Source of the DNA: Bradyrhizobium sp. LTSP885
GTDB taxonomy: Bacteria > Pseudomonadota > Alphaproteobacteria > Rhizobiales > Xanthobacteraceae
DNA: 64,000 bases
Direction of reading: 5' to 3'
Assembly (NCBI RefSeq): GCF_000938305.1
Contig: NZ_JYMT01000036.1
Span: 62,001 to 126,000, forward strand
The notes under the pieces were generated by a model. The model ran no database searches, was not told the DNA's origin, and saw nothing but the letters and a program-made list of their open reading frames with translations. Within the stretch, counting starts at the first letter, position 1. Every line of letters starts with the position of its first letter. A program made the translations under genes and the position numbers. Below are positions 24,178 to 33,315 of the stretch, in pieces.

Positions 24178-25767
24178 CTAGCGCCCCGCGCTCAGGTTCT
24201 GGAGCAGTTGCTCAACAAGCATATTGAGCTCGTCGACGCTATCAGCGGCAGCAAAGACATAACGGTCAGGCCGCACGATCACCGCCGCGGCGGCGTTCTG
24301 CCGCATCCAGTCGGCGAACAGCCCGTCGCGCTCGACCACGGTCAGGATGCCCTTGGCATCCGTGCTTTCGCCTGAGGCCGTGATGATGATGCGCTCGCCG
24401 GACAGACGCTGCCAGCCGGCCCGCGACGCATCCGACAGCCAGGCCATCGGCTCCGCTGCCGCCGTCACGATTGCGAATTCCGACTTGAGCAGATCGTCGA
24501 GGCGGCAGACGCCCCCATCCGGTGCGCGCACATGTGGCTGCACGAACAGCCGCCCTGCGAGCTTCGCGTCGCGTGCAATAAGACCCGAGACGAGATCTGG
24601 AATGAACTTCTGCCGGATCGTTTCGGCCTTGCCGGACTTCAGATCAGCCCGCAGCCGCACGTCGCGTTCGGCGGCCGCCACGGGGTCGAGTTCGCCGATG
24701 ATCGTGCCGAATTCCTTGGCGCTGGCGACGACGGCGCGGACATGCGGCTTGCGCTCGATCTCGTAACTGTCGAGCAGCGCATCGTCGGCGTCGCCGCGTA
24801 ACGCCAGCTTGAGCTTCCAGGCGAGGTTCACGGCGTCGCGGATGCCGGCGCAAAGTCCTTGCCCGAGGAACGGCGGCGTCTGGTGCACGGCGTCCCCCAT
24901 CAACAGCACGCGGCGGTCACGCCAGCGCTGCCCGAGCAAAGCGTGGAAACGATAGACCGCCGAGCGCCAGATGGTGAGGTCGGAGATGTCGGTAAAGCCC
25001 TTGAGGAGCTTGACGACATTGTCGGGCGCGCCGGCTATCTCGGGATCCTCGTCCGGCAGCAGCTTGATCTCCCAGCGCCGCAGATTGCGCGGGCCCGGCA
25101 CGAAGGTCCCGGGGCGCGACGGCGAGCAATACTGAAAGCTCTTGGCCGGCCGCTTGGCGGGCTCGCTGGTCAGCGTATCCACCACCATCCACCACTCGTC
25201 AAAGGCGAGATCTTCCAGGCCGACGCCAAGCTGCTTGCGCACAAAGCTGTTGGCCCCGTCGCAGCCGACCAGATAGCGCGCACGGATGGTCAAGTCTTCG
25301 CCCGACTCACGCCGCGCGGTCAGGGTCACCGCGCCGTCGTCCTGCCGCAGCGACACGCCCGCAGCCGCGAGAAAGACATCGGCATTCGCAAAACCAGCGA
25401 GCTTGTCGCGCAGCGCCTGCTCTGCCTCCGGCTGCACGAAGGTGACGTTCGGGACCCAGCCGAGCGGATATGGCGGCGGCATCGGGTCAAAGATCTTGAT
25501 GATCTCGCCGTCGACGCCGAGATAGTGCGAGCCGTTGTGCGGGGCGATCGCCTGCTCGATGAAATCGCCGAGCCCAATCGCCTGGAATACGCGCAGCGCC
25601 TCATGGTCAAGCGTGATCGCGCGCGGCTTGTCGTAGATATCAATGGCACGCTCGACGATTGCGACGCTCAACAAGTCGCGCGCAAGCAGATTGGCGAAGA
25701 TGGCGCCGACTGGCCCGAGGCCGACGATCGCCACGTCATAGACGGAATTCTCGACGGACATGGACAT
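24178..25767 (-). CDS. FAD-dependent aromatic hydroxylase (MhpA-like)
   Basis: 529 residues. The dinucleotide motif AIVGLGPVGAIFANLLA is at about residues 13-29, DG-type motif VGCDGANSFVRKQLG near 168, and MGDAVHQTPPFLGQGLCAGIRDAVNLAWKL near 290, which contacts FAD. This is the class A flavin monooxygenase layout with a C-terminal thioredoxin-like tail, as in 3-(3-hydroxyphenyl)propionate hydroxylase. It uses NAD(P)H and oxygen to hydroxylate a phenol. The extradiol dioxygenase gene ends one base before its start, so a hydroxylation-then-ring-cleavage pair is likely. Confidence 0.88.
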   Translation of the reverse strand: MSMSVENSVYDVAIVGLGPVGAIFANLLARDLLSVAIVERAIDIYDKPRAITLDHEALRVFQAIGLGDFIEQAIAPHNGSHYLGVDGEIIKIFDPMPPPYPLGWVPNVTFVQPEAEQALRDKLAGFANADVFLAAAGVSLRQDDGAVTLTARRESGEDLTIRARYLVGCDGANSFVRKQLGVGLEDLAFDEWWMVVDTLTSEPAKRPAKSFQYCSPSRPGTFVPGPRNLRRWEIKLLPDEDPEIAGAPDNVVKLLKGFTDISDLTIWRSAVYRFHALLGQRWRDRRVLLMGDAVHQTPPFLGQGLCAGIRDAVNLAWKLKLALRGDADDALLDSYEIERKPHVRAVVASAKEFGTIIGELDPVAAAERDVRLRADLKSGKAETIRQKFIPDLVSGLIARDAKLAGRLFVQPHVRAPDGGVCRLDDLLKSEFAIVTAAAEPMAWLSDASRAGWQRLSGERIIITASGESTDAKGILTVVERDGLFADWMRQNAAAAVIVRPDRYVFAAADSVDELNMLVEQLLQNLSAGR

Positions 25768-25768
25768 G

Positions 25769-26764
25769 CTACTTCGCGAGATAGGTCTCGAGCGTCAGCG
25801 GCTTCGGCTTCACCTCTGGCTCGCGGATCGCAACATCGGCAAACGGCGTCGCCTCCTCAAACCAGGCCTGCCGCGCCGGAAGGCCCCAGGGGAACGAGAG
25901 CGTATGGTCGCTCGGATCCCAGCCGACCGGCTCGTTTTCGATATCCATGATCTGGTAGTGGGTGTTGAACAGCTCGACGCGATGCCCATCGGGATCGCGC
26001 ATATAGACATACATCGCATGGCCCGGCCCATGCCGTCCCGGGCCGCGTTCGACCGATGCGCCATAGCCGAGTTCGCCGGCGAGATCGCAGGCTTGCAGCA
26101 AATGATGCACCTCGGGCGCGAGGAATGCGAAATGATGCAGCCGCGGTCCGGCACCATTGAAGAATACGATGTCGTGCGGATTGCCCTTGCGCTGCAGGAA
26201 CACGCCGCGCAGATCGAACGTATCAGTTGGCGCGATATACTCGCTGAGGCGAAACCCAGCGGCCATGTAGAACTCCGTCGCCTTGCGCACCTCGGGGGTC
26301 AGCACCTGATAATGGTCGAGCCGCAGCGCCGAGCCGCCGGCGTGACGGGTGAATTTGGTGATCATGCGCGGCACGACCGGCATGGTCGCGCAAAATTCAA
26401 GCGGCGTGCCGGCCGGATCGATCGCCTGCAACGTGCGCCCCTGATGCGGCACCTCGGCCCAAACAGCCCGACATCCATGCGCCTCGAAGAAGGCCCTCAA
26501 CCGATCGAGGTCGTCATCCCTAAAGACCCGCAAGCCCAGCAGCGCACAGGTGGCGTCCTTGCCCTTGCGCAACACAAGACTGTGATGACAGGCCTCCTCA
26601 ACTCCGCGGAAATAGAGCGCATCGCCCTCCTCCGCGGTCAGGATCAGGCCGACCACCCTTTCATAGAATCGCCGGCTCGCCGCGAGGTCGCGGACAGCAA
26701 GGACGACATGGCTGGCCCGCGTGATGCGAAATCCCGGATCGTGGTTGGTCATCGGGAGGCTCAT
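25769..26764 (-). CDS. Type I extradiol ring-cleavage dioxygenase (two VOC modules)
   Basis: 331 residues made of two vicinal-oxygen-chelate modules. In the second module the iron ligands of catechol 2,3-dioxygenase-type enzymes are all present: His151 in LDHYQV, His211 in LHHFAF and Glu264 in HRVELF, and the region GRHGPGHAMYVYMRDPDG supplies the second-shell His and Tyr. The enzyme should open a catechol-like ring next to one hydroxyl. It is the first gene of a unit with the flavin hydroxylase, whose product would be its substrate. Specific substrate unknown. Confidence 0.9.
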   Translation of the reverse strand: MSLPMTNHDPGFRITRASHVVLAVRDLAASRRFYERVVGLILTAEEGDALYFRGVEEACHHSLVLRKGKDATCALLGLRVFRDDDLDRLRAFFEAHGCRAVWAEVPHQGRTLQAIDPAGTPLEFCATMPVVPRMITKFTRHAGGSALRLDHYQVLTPEVRKATEFYMAAGFRLSEYIAPTDTFDLRGVFLQRKGNPHDIVFFNGAGPRLHHFAFLAPEVHHLLQACDLAGELGYGASVERGPGRHGPGHAMYVYMRDPDGHRVELFNTHYQIMDIENEPVGWDPSDHTLSFPWGLPARQAWFEEATPFADVAIREPEVKPKPLTLETYLAK

Positions 26765-27026
26765 GCGCGCACCTTCTGGTTTGCCGTCGCGGGAACGCGA
26801 CTCTTCGCGAAAAAACGCGGGGGATCAAGCGAGGTGGCGGGCGGCAGGTTTTGCCGGGCGCGCCATCTCCTCGCGCATTTGTATCGATTTGTTAGCAATG
26901 CCCGGGATTGGAACCCGAAGGTGGCGTTGCCGTGGCTCGATGCCTCCGAATAGTTCATAGTTTGTCAAAGGTTTGCGGAGAATTCTGCGGTCTGGCGCCG
27001 GGCCCAATCGCGCAAGCAGCGTTGTG

Positions 27027-28973
27027 ATGCGTACGTATCTGAGATCATATGCCGCGAAGCTGTTCGCGGGTGACCTGGCGGCATTCGGCGCACCACCGAC
27101 GGATGAAGCCCTCGCAGGTCACATCCGTGCCGAGCAGATCTCGCTCGTGCTCGGCTATTCGGTCGGCATCATGCTGGCCAATGCCTGCAACGCCCTGGTG
27201 CTCGCGGTTGCGCTGTGGCAATCGCCCGATTGGATCTTTGCCCTGATCTGGGCGGCCGCCGTGATCAGCGCGGCAACGTTCTTCGGGCTGCAGGCGCGCG
27301 GGTCGCGGCGCGTCGCAAAACCGGAATTCGTATCGCGCCGAACCATGTACCGGCTGGTGCGCAATGCGCTGGCGCTCGGTGCGACCTGGGGCATCGTCCC
27401 GGTCGCCTTCTTCGCCGACGCATCGAGCGGCGGACAATTGGTCATCACCTGCCTCTGCGCCGGCATGCTCGCGGGTGGCGCGTTCGCTTTCGCCACCATC
27501 CCGATCGCCGCGATCGCGTTCACCGCGCCGATTTTCCTCGGCACGGCGATCTGCCTCGGCAGGGACGGTGACTTCGTCTATCTGCTGATGGCTGTCCTGG
27601 TCGTGGTCTACGGCGCCGTGCTGCTGCGCGGCGTCTTCGTCAACTCGCTCGAATTCAGGCGGCGCATCATCGCCCAGCACGACGCCGAACGGACAGTGCG
27701 GCAGGATCCGCTGACGCATCTACCGAACCGCGTTGCCTTCAACGAGACGCTCGACGGCGCGCTGAAGCGGCTGGCGCGGTCCGGCGAGGAATTCGCCGTG
27801 CTGCTGCTCGATCTCGATCGCTTCAAGGAGGTGAACGACAGGTTCGGCCATCCCGCCGGCGACGAATTCCTGGTCCAGGTTGCGGCCAGGCTGCAGCGCT
27901 GCACGCGTGCGGCTGAGCATGTCGCCCGCATCGGCGGCGACGAATTCGCGCTGATCATGTCCAACCTGACCAGGACGGAAGACGCGCTCGCGATCGCCGA
28001 GCAGTTCGTGGCGGCCTTTGCCGACCCGTTCCTGATCGACGGATACGAGATATCAGGTGCCACCAGCGTCGGTATCGTGCTGGCGCCGCGGGACGGCAAC
28101 ACGCCCCACGACCTGCTCAAGCATGTCGACATCGCACTGTATCGGGCGAAGAAATCCGGGCCCGGCAGCATCTGCTTCTTCGAGGCTGATGACGACAAGT
28201 CGGCGCGCGACCGCAGGGCTCTGCAAGGCGACCTCGAGCGCGCCATCGAGGCGGACGAGCTGTTCCTCGTCTACCAGCCGTTCCTGGATCTCCGCAAAGG
28301 CCGCATCACGGGCTTTGAGGCGCTGTTGCGCTGGCAGCATCCGGTTCGCGGCTTGATCCCGCCGACCGTCTTCATTCCCATCGCCGAGGAAAGCGGGCTG
28401 ATCCATCAGCTCGGCGAGTGGGTCATCCGCCGCGCCTGCACGACGCTGTCGCGCTGGCCGGACGATATCCGGATCGCGGTGAACGTCTCTGCCGTCCAGT
28501 TCCAGAACGTGGGCATCCTGCAGACCATCGTGCAGGCGTTGACCGAGGCGAATGTTTCGCCGAACAGGCTCGAGATCGAAATCACCGAATCGATGCTGAT
28601 CTCGAAATACGGATCGGCGCCCGCGATCCTGAACGCGCTGCTCGAGCTCGGTCTGACGGTCGCGCTCGATGATTTCGGCACCGGATTCTCCTCGCTGACC
28701 TACCTGCGCAAGCTGCCGTTCAGCCGCATCAAGATCGATCAATCTTTCATCCGGGACATGCTGACCCAGCCGGATTGTGCCGCGATCGTCAAATCGGTGA
28801 TTGCGCTAGCGCAGGACCTGCAGATCGGCGTCGTAGCCGAAGGCGTCGAGACCGCCGAGCAGCTCGAATATCTGCGCCAGACCAGCTGCGACGAGGTTCA
28901 GGGCTATCTGATCGGCCGGCCGATGTCGCTTAGCGAGATATCCACCCTGCAGCGATCCGTGCACGCGGCGTAG
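27027..28973 (+). CDS. Membrane GGDEF-EAL protein (c-di-GMP turnover)
   Basis: 648 residues from ATG 27027; an earlier TTG gives poor sequence. Residues about 40-210 hold five to six hydrophobic helices forming a membrane sensor. GGDEF domain: RIGGDEF near residue 303; the inhibitory I-site is not intact (RAAE where RxxD is expected). EAL domain: FEALLRW near 430, then NVSAVQF, EITESM, DDFGTGFSS, KIDQSF and VVAEGVET, so phosphodiesterase residues look complete. The protein may make or break cyclic-di-GMP. It faces away from the dioxygenase operon, with 262 bases between. Confidence 0.9.
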   Translation: MRTYLRSYAAKLFAGDLAAFGAPPTDEALAGHIRAEQISLVLGYSVGIMLANACNALVLAVALWQSPDWIFALIWAAAVISAATFFGLQARGSRRVAKPEFVSRRTMYRLVRNALALGATWGIVPVAFFADASSGGQLVITCLCAGMLAGGAFAFATIPIAAIAFTAPIFLGTAICLGRDGDFVYLLMAVLVVVYGAVLLRGVFVNSLEFRRRIIAQHDAERTVRQDPLTHLPNRVAFNETLDGALKRLARSGEEFAVLLLDLDRFKEVNDRFGHPAGDEFLVQVAARLQRCTRAAEHVARIGGDEFALIMSNLTRTEDALAIAEQFVAAFADPFLIDGYEISGATSVGIVLAPRDGNTPHDLLKHVDIALYRAKKSGPGSICFFEADDDKSARDRRALQGDLERAIEADELFLVYQPFLDLRKGRITGFEALLRWQHPVRGLIPPTVFIPIAEESGLIHQLGEWVIRRACTTLSRWPDDIRIAVNVSAVQFQNVGILQTIVQALTEANVSPNRLEIEITESMLISKYGSAPAILNALLELGLTVALDDFGTGFSSLTYLRKLPFSRIKIDQSFIRDMLTQPDCAAIVKSVIALAQDLQIGVVAEGVETAEQLEYLRQTSCDEVQGYLIGRPMSLSEISTLQRSVHAA

Positions 28974-28988
28974 CACGAGCCACCGCCG

Positions 28989-29969
28989 TCAGATCGCATC
29001 GGCGCGGTGCAACGTATCCAGCGTGATGCTGCCGCGGGCACGCGAGACGCAGGCGCAGATCTTGCGGCTCTCCCGCTTCTGGTGGTCGCTGAAGAAGACA
29101 TCGCGATGGTCGATCTCGCCGTCGATAGCAACGACGTCAAGCGCGCAGACGCCGCATTCACCGCGGCGACAATCGCTCATCACCTCGTACCCGGCCTCGT
29201 TGAGTACGTCCAGCATCGAGCGTTCCCGCGGAATCACCAGCTCGACGCCCTCGTCCTTCAGGCGGACGCGGAACGCCTCGGTCGGGAGCAAGCCGCTCGA
29301 TCCAAAGGTCTCGTAGCGCAGGTCGGTGGTGGGCTTCCCGGCTGCTTCCCAGGCGTGCCGCGCCGCATCCAGCATCCGCATCGGGCCGCAGAACAATGCC
29401 ATCGCATCCTGAGGCAGTGCCGCGAATACCGCCCCGAGATCGAGCCTGCGGCCCTCGTCGCCAGCATGGACGACGAGGCGATCGCCGAGCAGGGCCTCGA
29501 GCACATCAAGATAAGCCGCGTCCTCGCGCGAACGCACCGCATAATGCAGCGTGACGTCAGCATCGCGGCGGGCGAGCGCCTGCGCGGTGCCGACGATCGG
29601 CGTGATGCCGATGCCGCCGGCGACCAGGCAGAAATCTTTGCGCGTCCAGTCGAGCTGGACCAGCGACGCCGGCCGCGTGATGGTGAGGCGGGCTCCCGGC
29701 TCAAGCGACCACATGTAGCGCGAGCCGCCCCGCGAATCCGGCGCGCGGCGGACAGCGATCCGATAGCCCTGCGGATCCGCCTCGCCGACCAGCGAATAGG
29801 AGCGCGTCTCGGGTTGGCCATCGACAGTGACGCCGACCTGGATATGGCTGCCGACGGCATAGTGCGCGGCTGCGAATCCGTCCGGCCGTAACAGGAACTC
29901 GCGAATGCCCGGCGTGAGGTCGCGCGTCGCGACAAGCGTTGCAGGCATCCAGGTTTCGATGAAGCGCAT
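28989..29969 (-). CDS. Reductase subunit of a Rieske oxygenase (VanB-like; FMN/NAD + 2Fe-2S)
   Basis: 326 residues. An N-terminal flavin domain with the RSYSLVGE motif is followed by the NAD-binding part (VAGGIGITPI) and a C-terminal plant-type ferredoxin with Cys267, Cys272, Cys275 (CRRGECGVC) and Cys305. This order matches phthalate-dioxygenase-reductase-type class IA reductases such as vanillate demethylase VanB. It moves electrons from NAD(P)H to the Rieske oxygenase of the same operon, whose gene lies two genes upstream. The GntR gene is 12 bases upstream. Confidence 0.92.
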   Translation of the reverse strand: MRFIETWMPATLVATRDLTPGIREFLLRPDGFAAAHYAVGSHIQVGVTVDGQPETRSYSLVGEADPQGYRIAVRRAPDSRGGSRYMWSLEPGARLTITRPASLVQLDWTRKDFCLVAGGIGITPIVGTAQALARRDADVTLHYAVRSREDAAYLDVLEALLGDRLVVHAGDEGRRLDLGAVFAALPQDAMALFCGPMRMLDAARHAWEAAGKPTTDLRYETFGSSGLLPTEAFRVRLKDEGVELVIPRERSMLDVLNEAGYEVMSDCRRGECGVCALDVVAIDGEIDHRDVFFSDHQKRESRKICACVSRARGSITLDTLHRADAI

Positions 29970-29981
29970 AAAATTCTCCGC

Positions 29982-30734
29982 TCAGTCGGCCACCGACCTG
30001 ATCAGCGCCAGCGCAGGCAGCAGATCGAGATGGGTGCGGTTGCGCAACGCCAGCCGCAGATTGCGCGCGGCAAGCCGGGCATGCTCGCGCATGATCGCTT
30101 CGGCCCGTGCGCCTTCGCGATTCTCGATGGCGTCGACCACGATGCGATGATGATCCTGTGCGATCAGCAGGATCTGGTGCGCCTCGGGCAGCGCCGATTG
30201 CGCCATCACGAAGCCGCTTGGGGAGGCAAACGGCAGCGCCGAGGCACGGTCGATCTGCCGGATCAGCGGAGGGCTGCGCGACAGCTCCGTGAGCAGCGCA
30301 TGGAAGCGCGCATTCAGCGCGACATAGGACGAGAACGCCTCCACCGAAATCGGGTCCTGACGCACCAGGCCGTCGATCTCGCCGAGGCACTCCTTCAACG
30401 GCTCGAGATCGCGCGCGGAGACGCCGCGCTCGGCGGCAAAGCGTGCGGCAAGACCTTCCAGCGTGCCGCGCAGCTCGATCGAATCGAGAATATCGCGCTC
30501 GGAGAATGCCTTGACCATGAAGCCGCCGGAGGGGATTGCCTCCAACAGGCCTTCCTCCTCGAGCCGCACCAGCGCCATCCGCACCGGCGTGCGCGACACG
30601 CCGATGGTTTCGACCGCCTGCAATTCCGAGATGCGTTCGCCCGGGCGCAGGCCACCCGACAGGATCAGGTCACGCAACGCGAGTTGCGCCCGCACGGTCT
30701 GCGACACGGAACGATCGGTCTCGCGTTCCGCCAT
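29982..30734 (-). CDS. GntR-family (FadR-subfamily, FCD) regulator
   Basis: 250 residues. An N-terminal winged helix (QLALRDLILSGGLRPGERISELQAVETIGVSRTPVRMALVRLEEEGLL) and a C-terminal all-helical FCD domain (ELRGTLEGLAARFAAERG, FHALLTELS, HHRIVVDAIE) are clear. FCD domains bind a metal and a carboxylate effector. It is placed between the oxygenase gene (3 bases) and the reductase gene (12 bases) of the operon, so it probably represses its own operon. The two TGTATACA sites upstream of the oxygenase fit the GT-x-x-AC consensus of this subfamily. Confidence 0.9.
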   Translation of the reverse strand: MAERETDRSVSQTVRAQLALRDLILSGGLRPGERISELQAVETIGVSRTPVRMALVRLEEEGLLEAIPSGGFMVKAFSERDILDSIELRGTLEGLAARFAAERGVSARDLEPLKECLGEIDGLVRQDPISVEAFSSYVALNARFHALLTELSRSPPLIRQIDRASALPFASPSGFVMAQSALPEAHQILLIAQDHHRIVVDAIENREGARAEAIMREHARLAARNLRLALRNRTHLDLLPALALIRSVAD

Positions 30735-30737
30735 GAC

Positions 30738-31799
30738 CTACTCCGCGGCCTGCAGGTGCTGCGGCGGATTTTGCGGTGGGTTTTCTTTGGCCACCATGCG
30801 GTCGATGACCCGCCGCGCCCACATCGCACCGGCGTCGATGTTGAGGTTGTAGAACACGCGGTCCGGATTCTCGTCCATCGCGCGCTGCTGTGCCTCCAGG
30901 ATGATCTCGTCCTCGTGGAAGATGCCAGCGACGCCGTCGCGGATTTCCGTGGTCAGGCGCTGCTCGGTGAGGCGGTGGTTGCGGACGAAAGCCCAGAAGT
31001 AATGGCAGGTCTTGTCTGTCTCGGGCGTGATGGTGTTGAGCACATAGCCGTTGACGCCCTGCGAGCGATCACCCTCCGGCGCGCCGGTCCCCGTCGGCGC
31101 CACGCCGACGTCGATATTGACGGTGCACGGCGCCTCGAAGCGGATGATCTGCCAGCGGTCGACCGGGCCCGGCTTCTGCAATTGCTTGGCCCAGAACGGC
31201 GGCGCGTCGATGCCCTTCATCCAGCGCGTCACCGTCACGGTTTTTTCGCCATGGCTGACGTCGAACGGCGCCTCGGCGACGGCCTCATTGCCGATGCTGG
31301 AGCCGTGCACGAAGGTCTCGTGCGTGAGGTCCATCAGATTGTCGACGACGAGGCGATAGTCGCACTTCACATGAATGGTCTTGCCGTCGCCGGCCCAGGC
31401 CGGATCGTGATTCCAATGCATGTCGGGCACCAGCGCGGGATCGGCCAGCGCGGGATCGCCCATCCAGAGCCAGACGAATCGGTGGCGCTCGACCACCGGA
31501 TAGGCGCGCACGCAGGCCGACGGATTGATCGTCTCCTGCGAGGGCATGAAGGTACAGCGGCCCTGCGCATTGTATTTCAGGCCGTGATAGCCGCAGATCA
31601 GCGTGTCGCCGTCGAGCCGGCCCTTCGACAGCGGCACCAGACGGTGCCAGCAGGCATCCTCCAGCGCCACGACCTCGCCGTCGCCCGTCCGGTACATCAC
31701 GACATGCTTGCCGCAGATCGTGCGCGGCAACAGCGCGTGCTTGATGTCGGCGTCCCAGCCGGCCGCGTACCAGGCATTCATCGGGAAGGGTTTTGACAT
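30738..31799 (-). CDS. Rieske non-heme iron oxygenase (VanA-like)
   Basis: 353 residues from ATG 31799, preceded by GAGGATCC. Rieske motif: Cys50-W-His52 and Cys69-G-Y-His72. Mononuclear iron: Asp157-L-T-His160 and His165 in DNLMDLTHETFVH. The size and short C-terminal domain match vanillate/aromatic O-demethylases and related oxygenases. With the VanB-like reductase it should form a two-component system that demethylates or hydroxylates an aromatic acid. The methoxy substrate is inferred only from overall likeness; I cannot fix it. First gene of the operon. Confidence 0.92.
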   Translation of the reverse strand: MSKPFPMNAWYAAGWDADIKHALLPRTICGKHVVMYRTGDGEVVALEDACWHRLVPLSKGRLDGDTLICGYHGLKYNAQGRCTFMPSQETINPSACVRAYPVVERHRFVWLWMGDPALADPALVPDMHWNHDPAWAGDGKTIHVKCDYRLVVDNLMDLTHETFVHGSSIGNEAVAEAPFDVSHGEKTVTVTRWMKGIDAPPFWAKQLQKPGPVDRWQIIRFEAPCTVNIDVGVAPTGTGAPEGDRSQGVNGYVLNTITPETDKTCHYFWAFVRNHRLTEQRLTTEIRDGVAGIFHEDEIILEAQQRAMDENPDRVFYNLNIDAGAMWARRVIDRMVAKENPPQNPPQHLQAAE

Positions 31800-31835
31800 C
31801 GGATCCTCGCTCAAGGAGCATCTTTGAATACTCTA

Positions 31836-31843
31836 TGTATACA
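31836..31843. promoter_or_regulatory. Operator candidate TGTATACA, proximal copy
   Basis: A perfect 8-bp palindrome 36 bases upstream of the oxygenase start. It fits the GTA-TAC half-site spacing of FadR-type GntR regulators and repeats at 31899, 63 bases (six helical turns) away. Confidence 0.7.
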
Positions 31844-31894
31844 ATATTTTCATGTCGCGCACTAAATCTTTTCAAAAAATGCTCTTTTCGAACA

Positions 31895-31910
31895 TTTCTG
31901 TATACAGAAA
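31895..31910. promoter_or_regulatory. Operator candidate TTTCTGTATACAGAAA, distal copy
   Basis: A perfect 16-bp palindrome whose core TGTATACA matches the proximal site. The in-phase spacing would let two dimers sit on the same face of the DNA and loop. The surrounding sequence is AT-rich, unlike the genes. The rest of the 296-base gap to the next gene shows no other clear feature. Confidence 0.75.
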
Positions 31911-32095
31911 TTGATAATTGTTTCCTGGCACGCGGCTGCGCAACAGCCTCAAACCAGCTTCGCAATGCGCAATTTTCCGACCTTTCCATCGGCAAGGTCG
32001 GACTACGCGAGATGTTCTCTCGCGCGTTCCGACGCGCCAACGGCGCCTCCCCCGCTGGACACGACGGGATGCATTAGGCTCTGACGGAAAGGGAT

Positions 32096-33103
32096 TTACG
32101 AGTTCGACGGCGAGCGGGTCGAGGCCGACTGCGTGTCCTGAACGTTGATCACGACGGCGATGCGCCTGATCGTGCCGCTGCGGTAGGCCTGCAGGAACCT
32201 GTCGTAATTCTTGACCGAGATGCAGCCGTTGGAGTCACCGTTCGGACCGAGCATGTAGCTGTGGACCAGCAGACCAACGCGTCCGAACGTGTCGCTGCCG
32301 TCGACCGGGGTCATCCGCAGCGCGGGCACGCCGTGGAACAGCTTTTCGCGCGGCTTCATCTCGTAGACGCCGGGCGGCGTCGCCCCGGCGTTGCGGGCGT
32401 TCACATGCGACGGATCGTCCAACAGGTTGCCGAGACCCGAATGCGCCTCGAACTTGGTCCCGTCGGGCATGTACACGACGCGCGCGGTGATGTCGTAGAC
32501 CGCGGTGGTGCTGTCATAGCCGAGCGCGCCGAGATCGGGGCTCGGACCGGACAGCAGCCCACCATTGGGATCGAGCGACGCCAGTTGCAGCTTGCCCGGC
32601 ATCATGTCGGCGACCTTCTGCAGGAACGTCCGGTTATCGGCCTGCTGCACCGGCACCGGCGGCGGTGACTGATCGTTCCGCGCGAGCAAATTGGCCTCGG
32701 CCGGCCGGGCTCGCGGCATCGGAACCCCGGCACCTGCGGCTGCGGCCGACTGGCTGGGCAGATCGGTCTGCGACTCACGCAGCTGGCCGGCCAGTGCGTC
32801 TTCGATGTGACCGAATTCGGATTGGAAATCGCCGCGGTCCGAACGGACACCGCGGCGCGATGGATAATAAAGCGAAGCCGAGCTGAGCGTGGAGCGCGAG
32901 CCGAAGCGATCGTCGAAGGTCAGCGCAGCAGAGGTATTGGCGAAGGCCGGTCCGTGCAGCCACGCGGTGGGATCAAGGCCAACCATCCAGGCGGCGAAGG
33001 CAGACGACAGGGCGAGCGCGCCGACGGCAAATGCCGTACTGCCCACCAAAGAGATGCCGCGGCTTAACCCCCGCCCGGCAGCTTTCGTCGTTCTCTGACC
33101 CAT
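32096..33103 (-). CDS. Membrane-anchored Tlde1/DUF2778 L,D-transpeptidase-like protein
   Basis: 335 residues from ATG 33103, with GGGGA upstream. Residues about 10-40 hold a hydrophobic anchor (ISLVGSTAFAVGALALSSAFAAWMV), then a long Pro/Ala-rich linker, and a C-terminal domain with YDITARVVYMPDGTKFEAHSG, HGVPALRMTP and LVHSYMLGPNGDSNGCISVKNYD. The His281 and Cys294 motif matches the Tlde1 family, related to L,D-transpeptidases that cut or exchange peptidoglycan stems. No T6SS gene or immunity gene is nearby, so a role on the cell's own wall is more likely than an effector role. Confidence 0.82.
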   Translation of the reverse strand: MGQRTTKAAGRGLSRGISLVGSTAFAVGALALSSAFAAWMVGLDPTAWLHGPAFANTSAALTFDDRFGSRSTLSSASLYYPSRRGVRSDRGDFQSEFGHIEDALAGQLRESQTDLPSQSAAAAGAGVPMPRARPAEANLLARNDQSPPPVPVQQADNRTFLQKVADMMPGKLQLASLDPNGGLLSGPSPDLGALGYDSTTAVYDITARVVYMPDGTKFEAHSGLGNLLDDPSHVNARNAGATPPGVYEMKPREKLFHGVPALRMTPVDGSDTFGRVGLLVHSYMLGPNGDSNGCISVKNYDRFLQAYRSGTIRRIAVVINVQDTQSASTRSPSNS

Positions 33104-33315
33104 CCATCCCCAAGTCGGCGGTCTGGGGCCTGTTCCGGCCCACGCGGGATTCACCGAATGCTCATCATATCAGGGAATTCGAGTAAGGCATATTCGAGAC
33201 CGGAGGGGCCAGGGTAGGTTTTTTTTAGCCTCTTTGGGGGTCGGAAATGCCGGAGAATCAGTGCTTAAGCGGTTGAAATGCCAGGAAAATGTCCCGATCC
33301 GGGACAATTCCGGCT

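Noticed and set aside
32096..33103. Type VI secretion effector island around the Tlde1-like gene
   Set aside because: No vgrG, hcp, tss, PAAR or immunity-like gene within view; the protein has its own membrane anchor.
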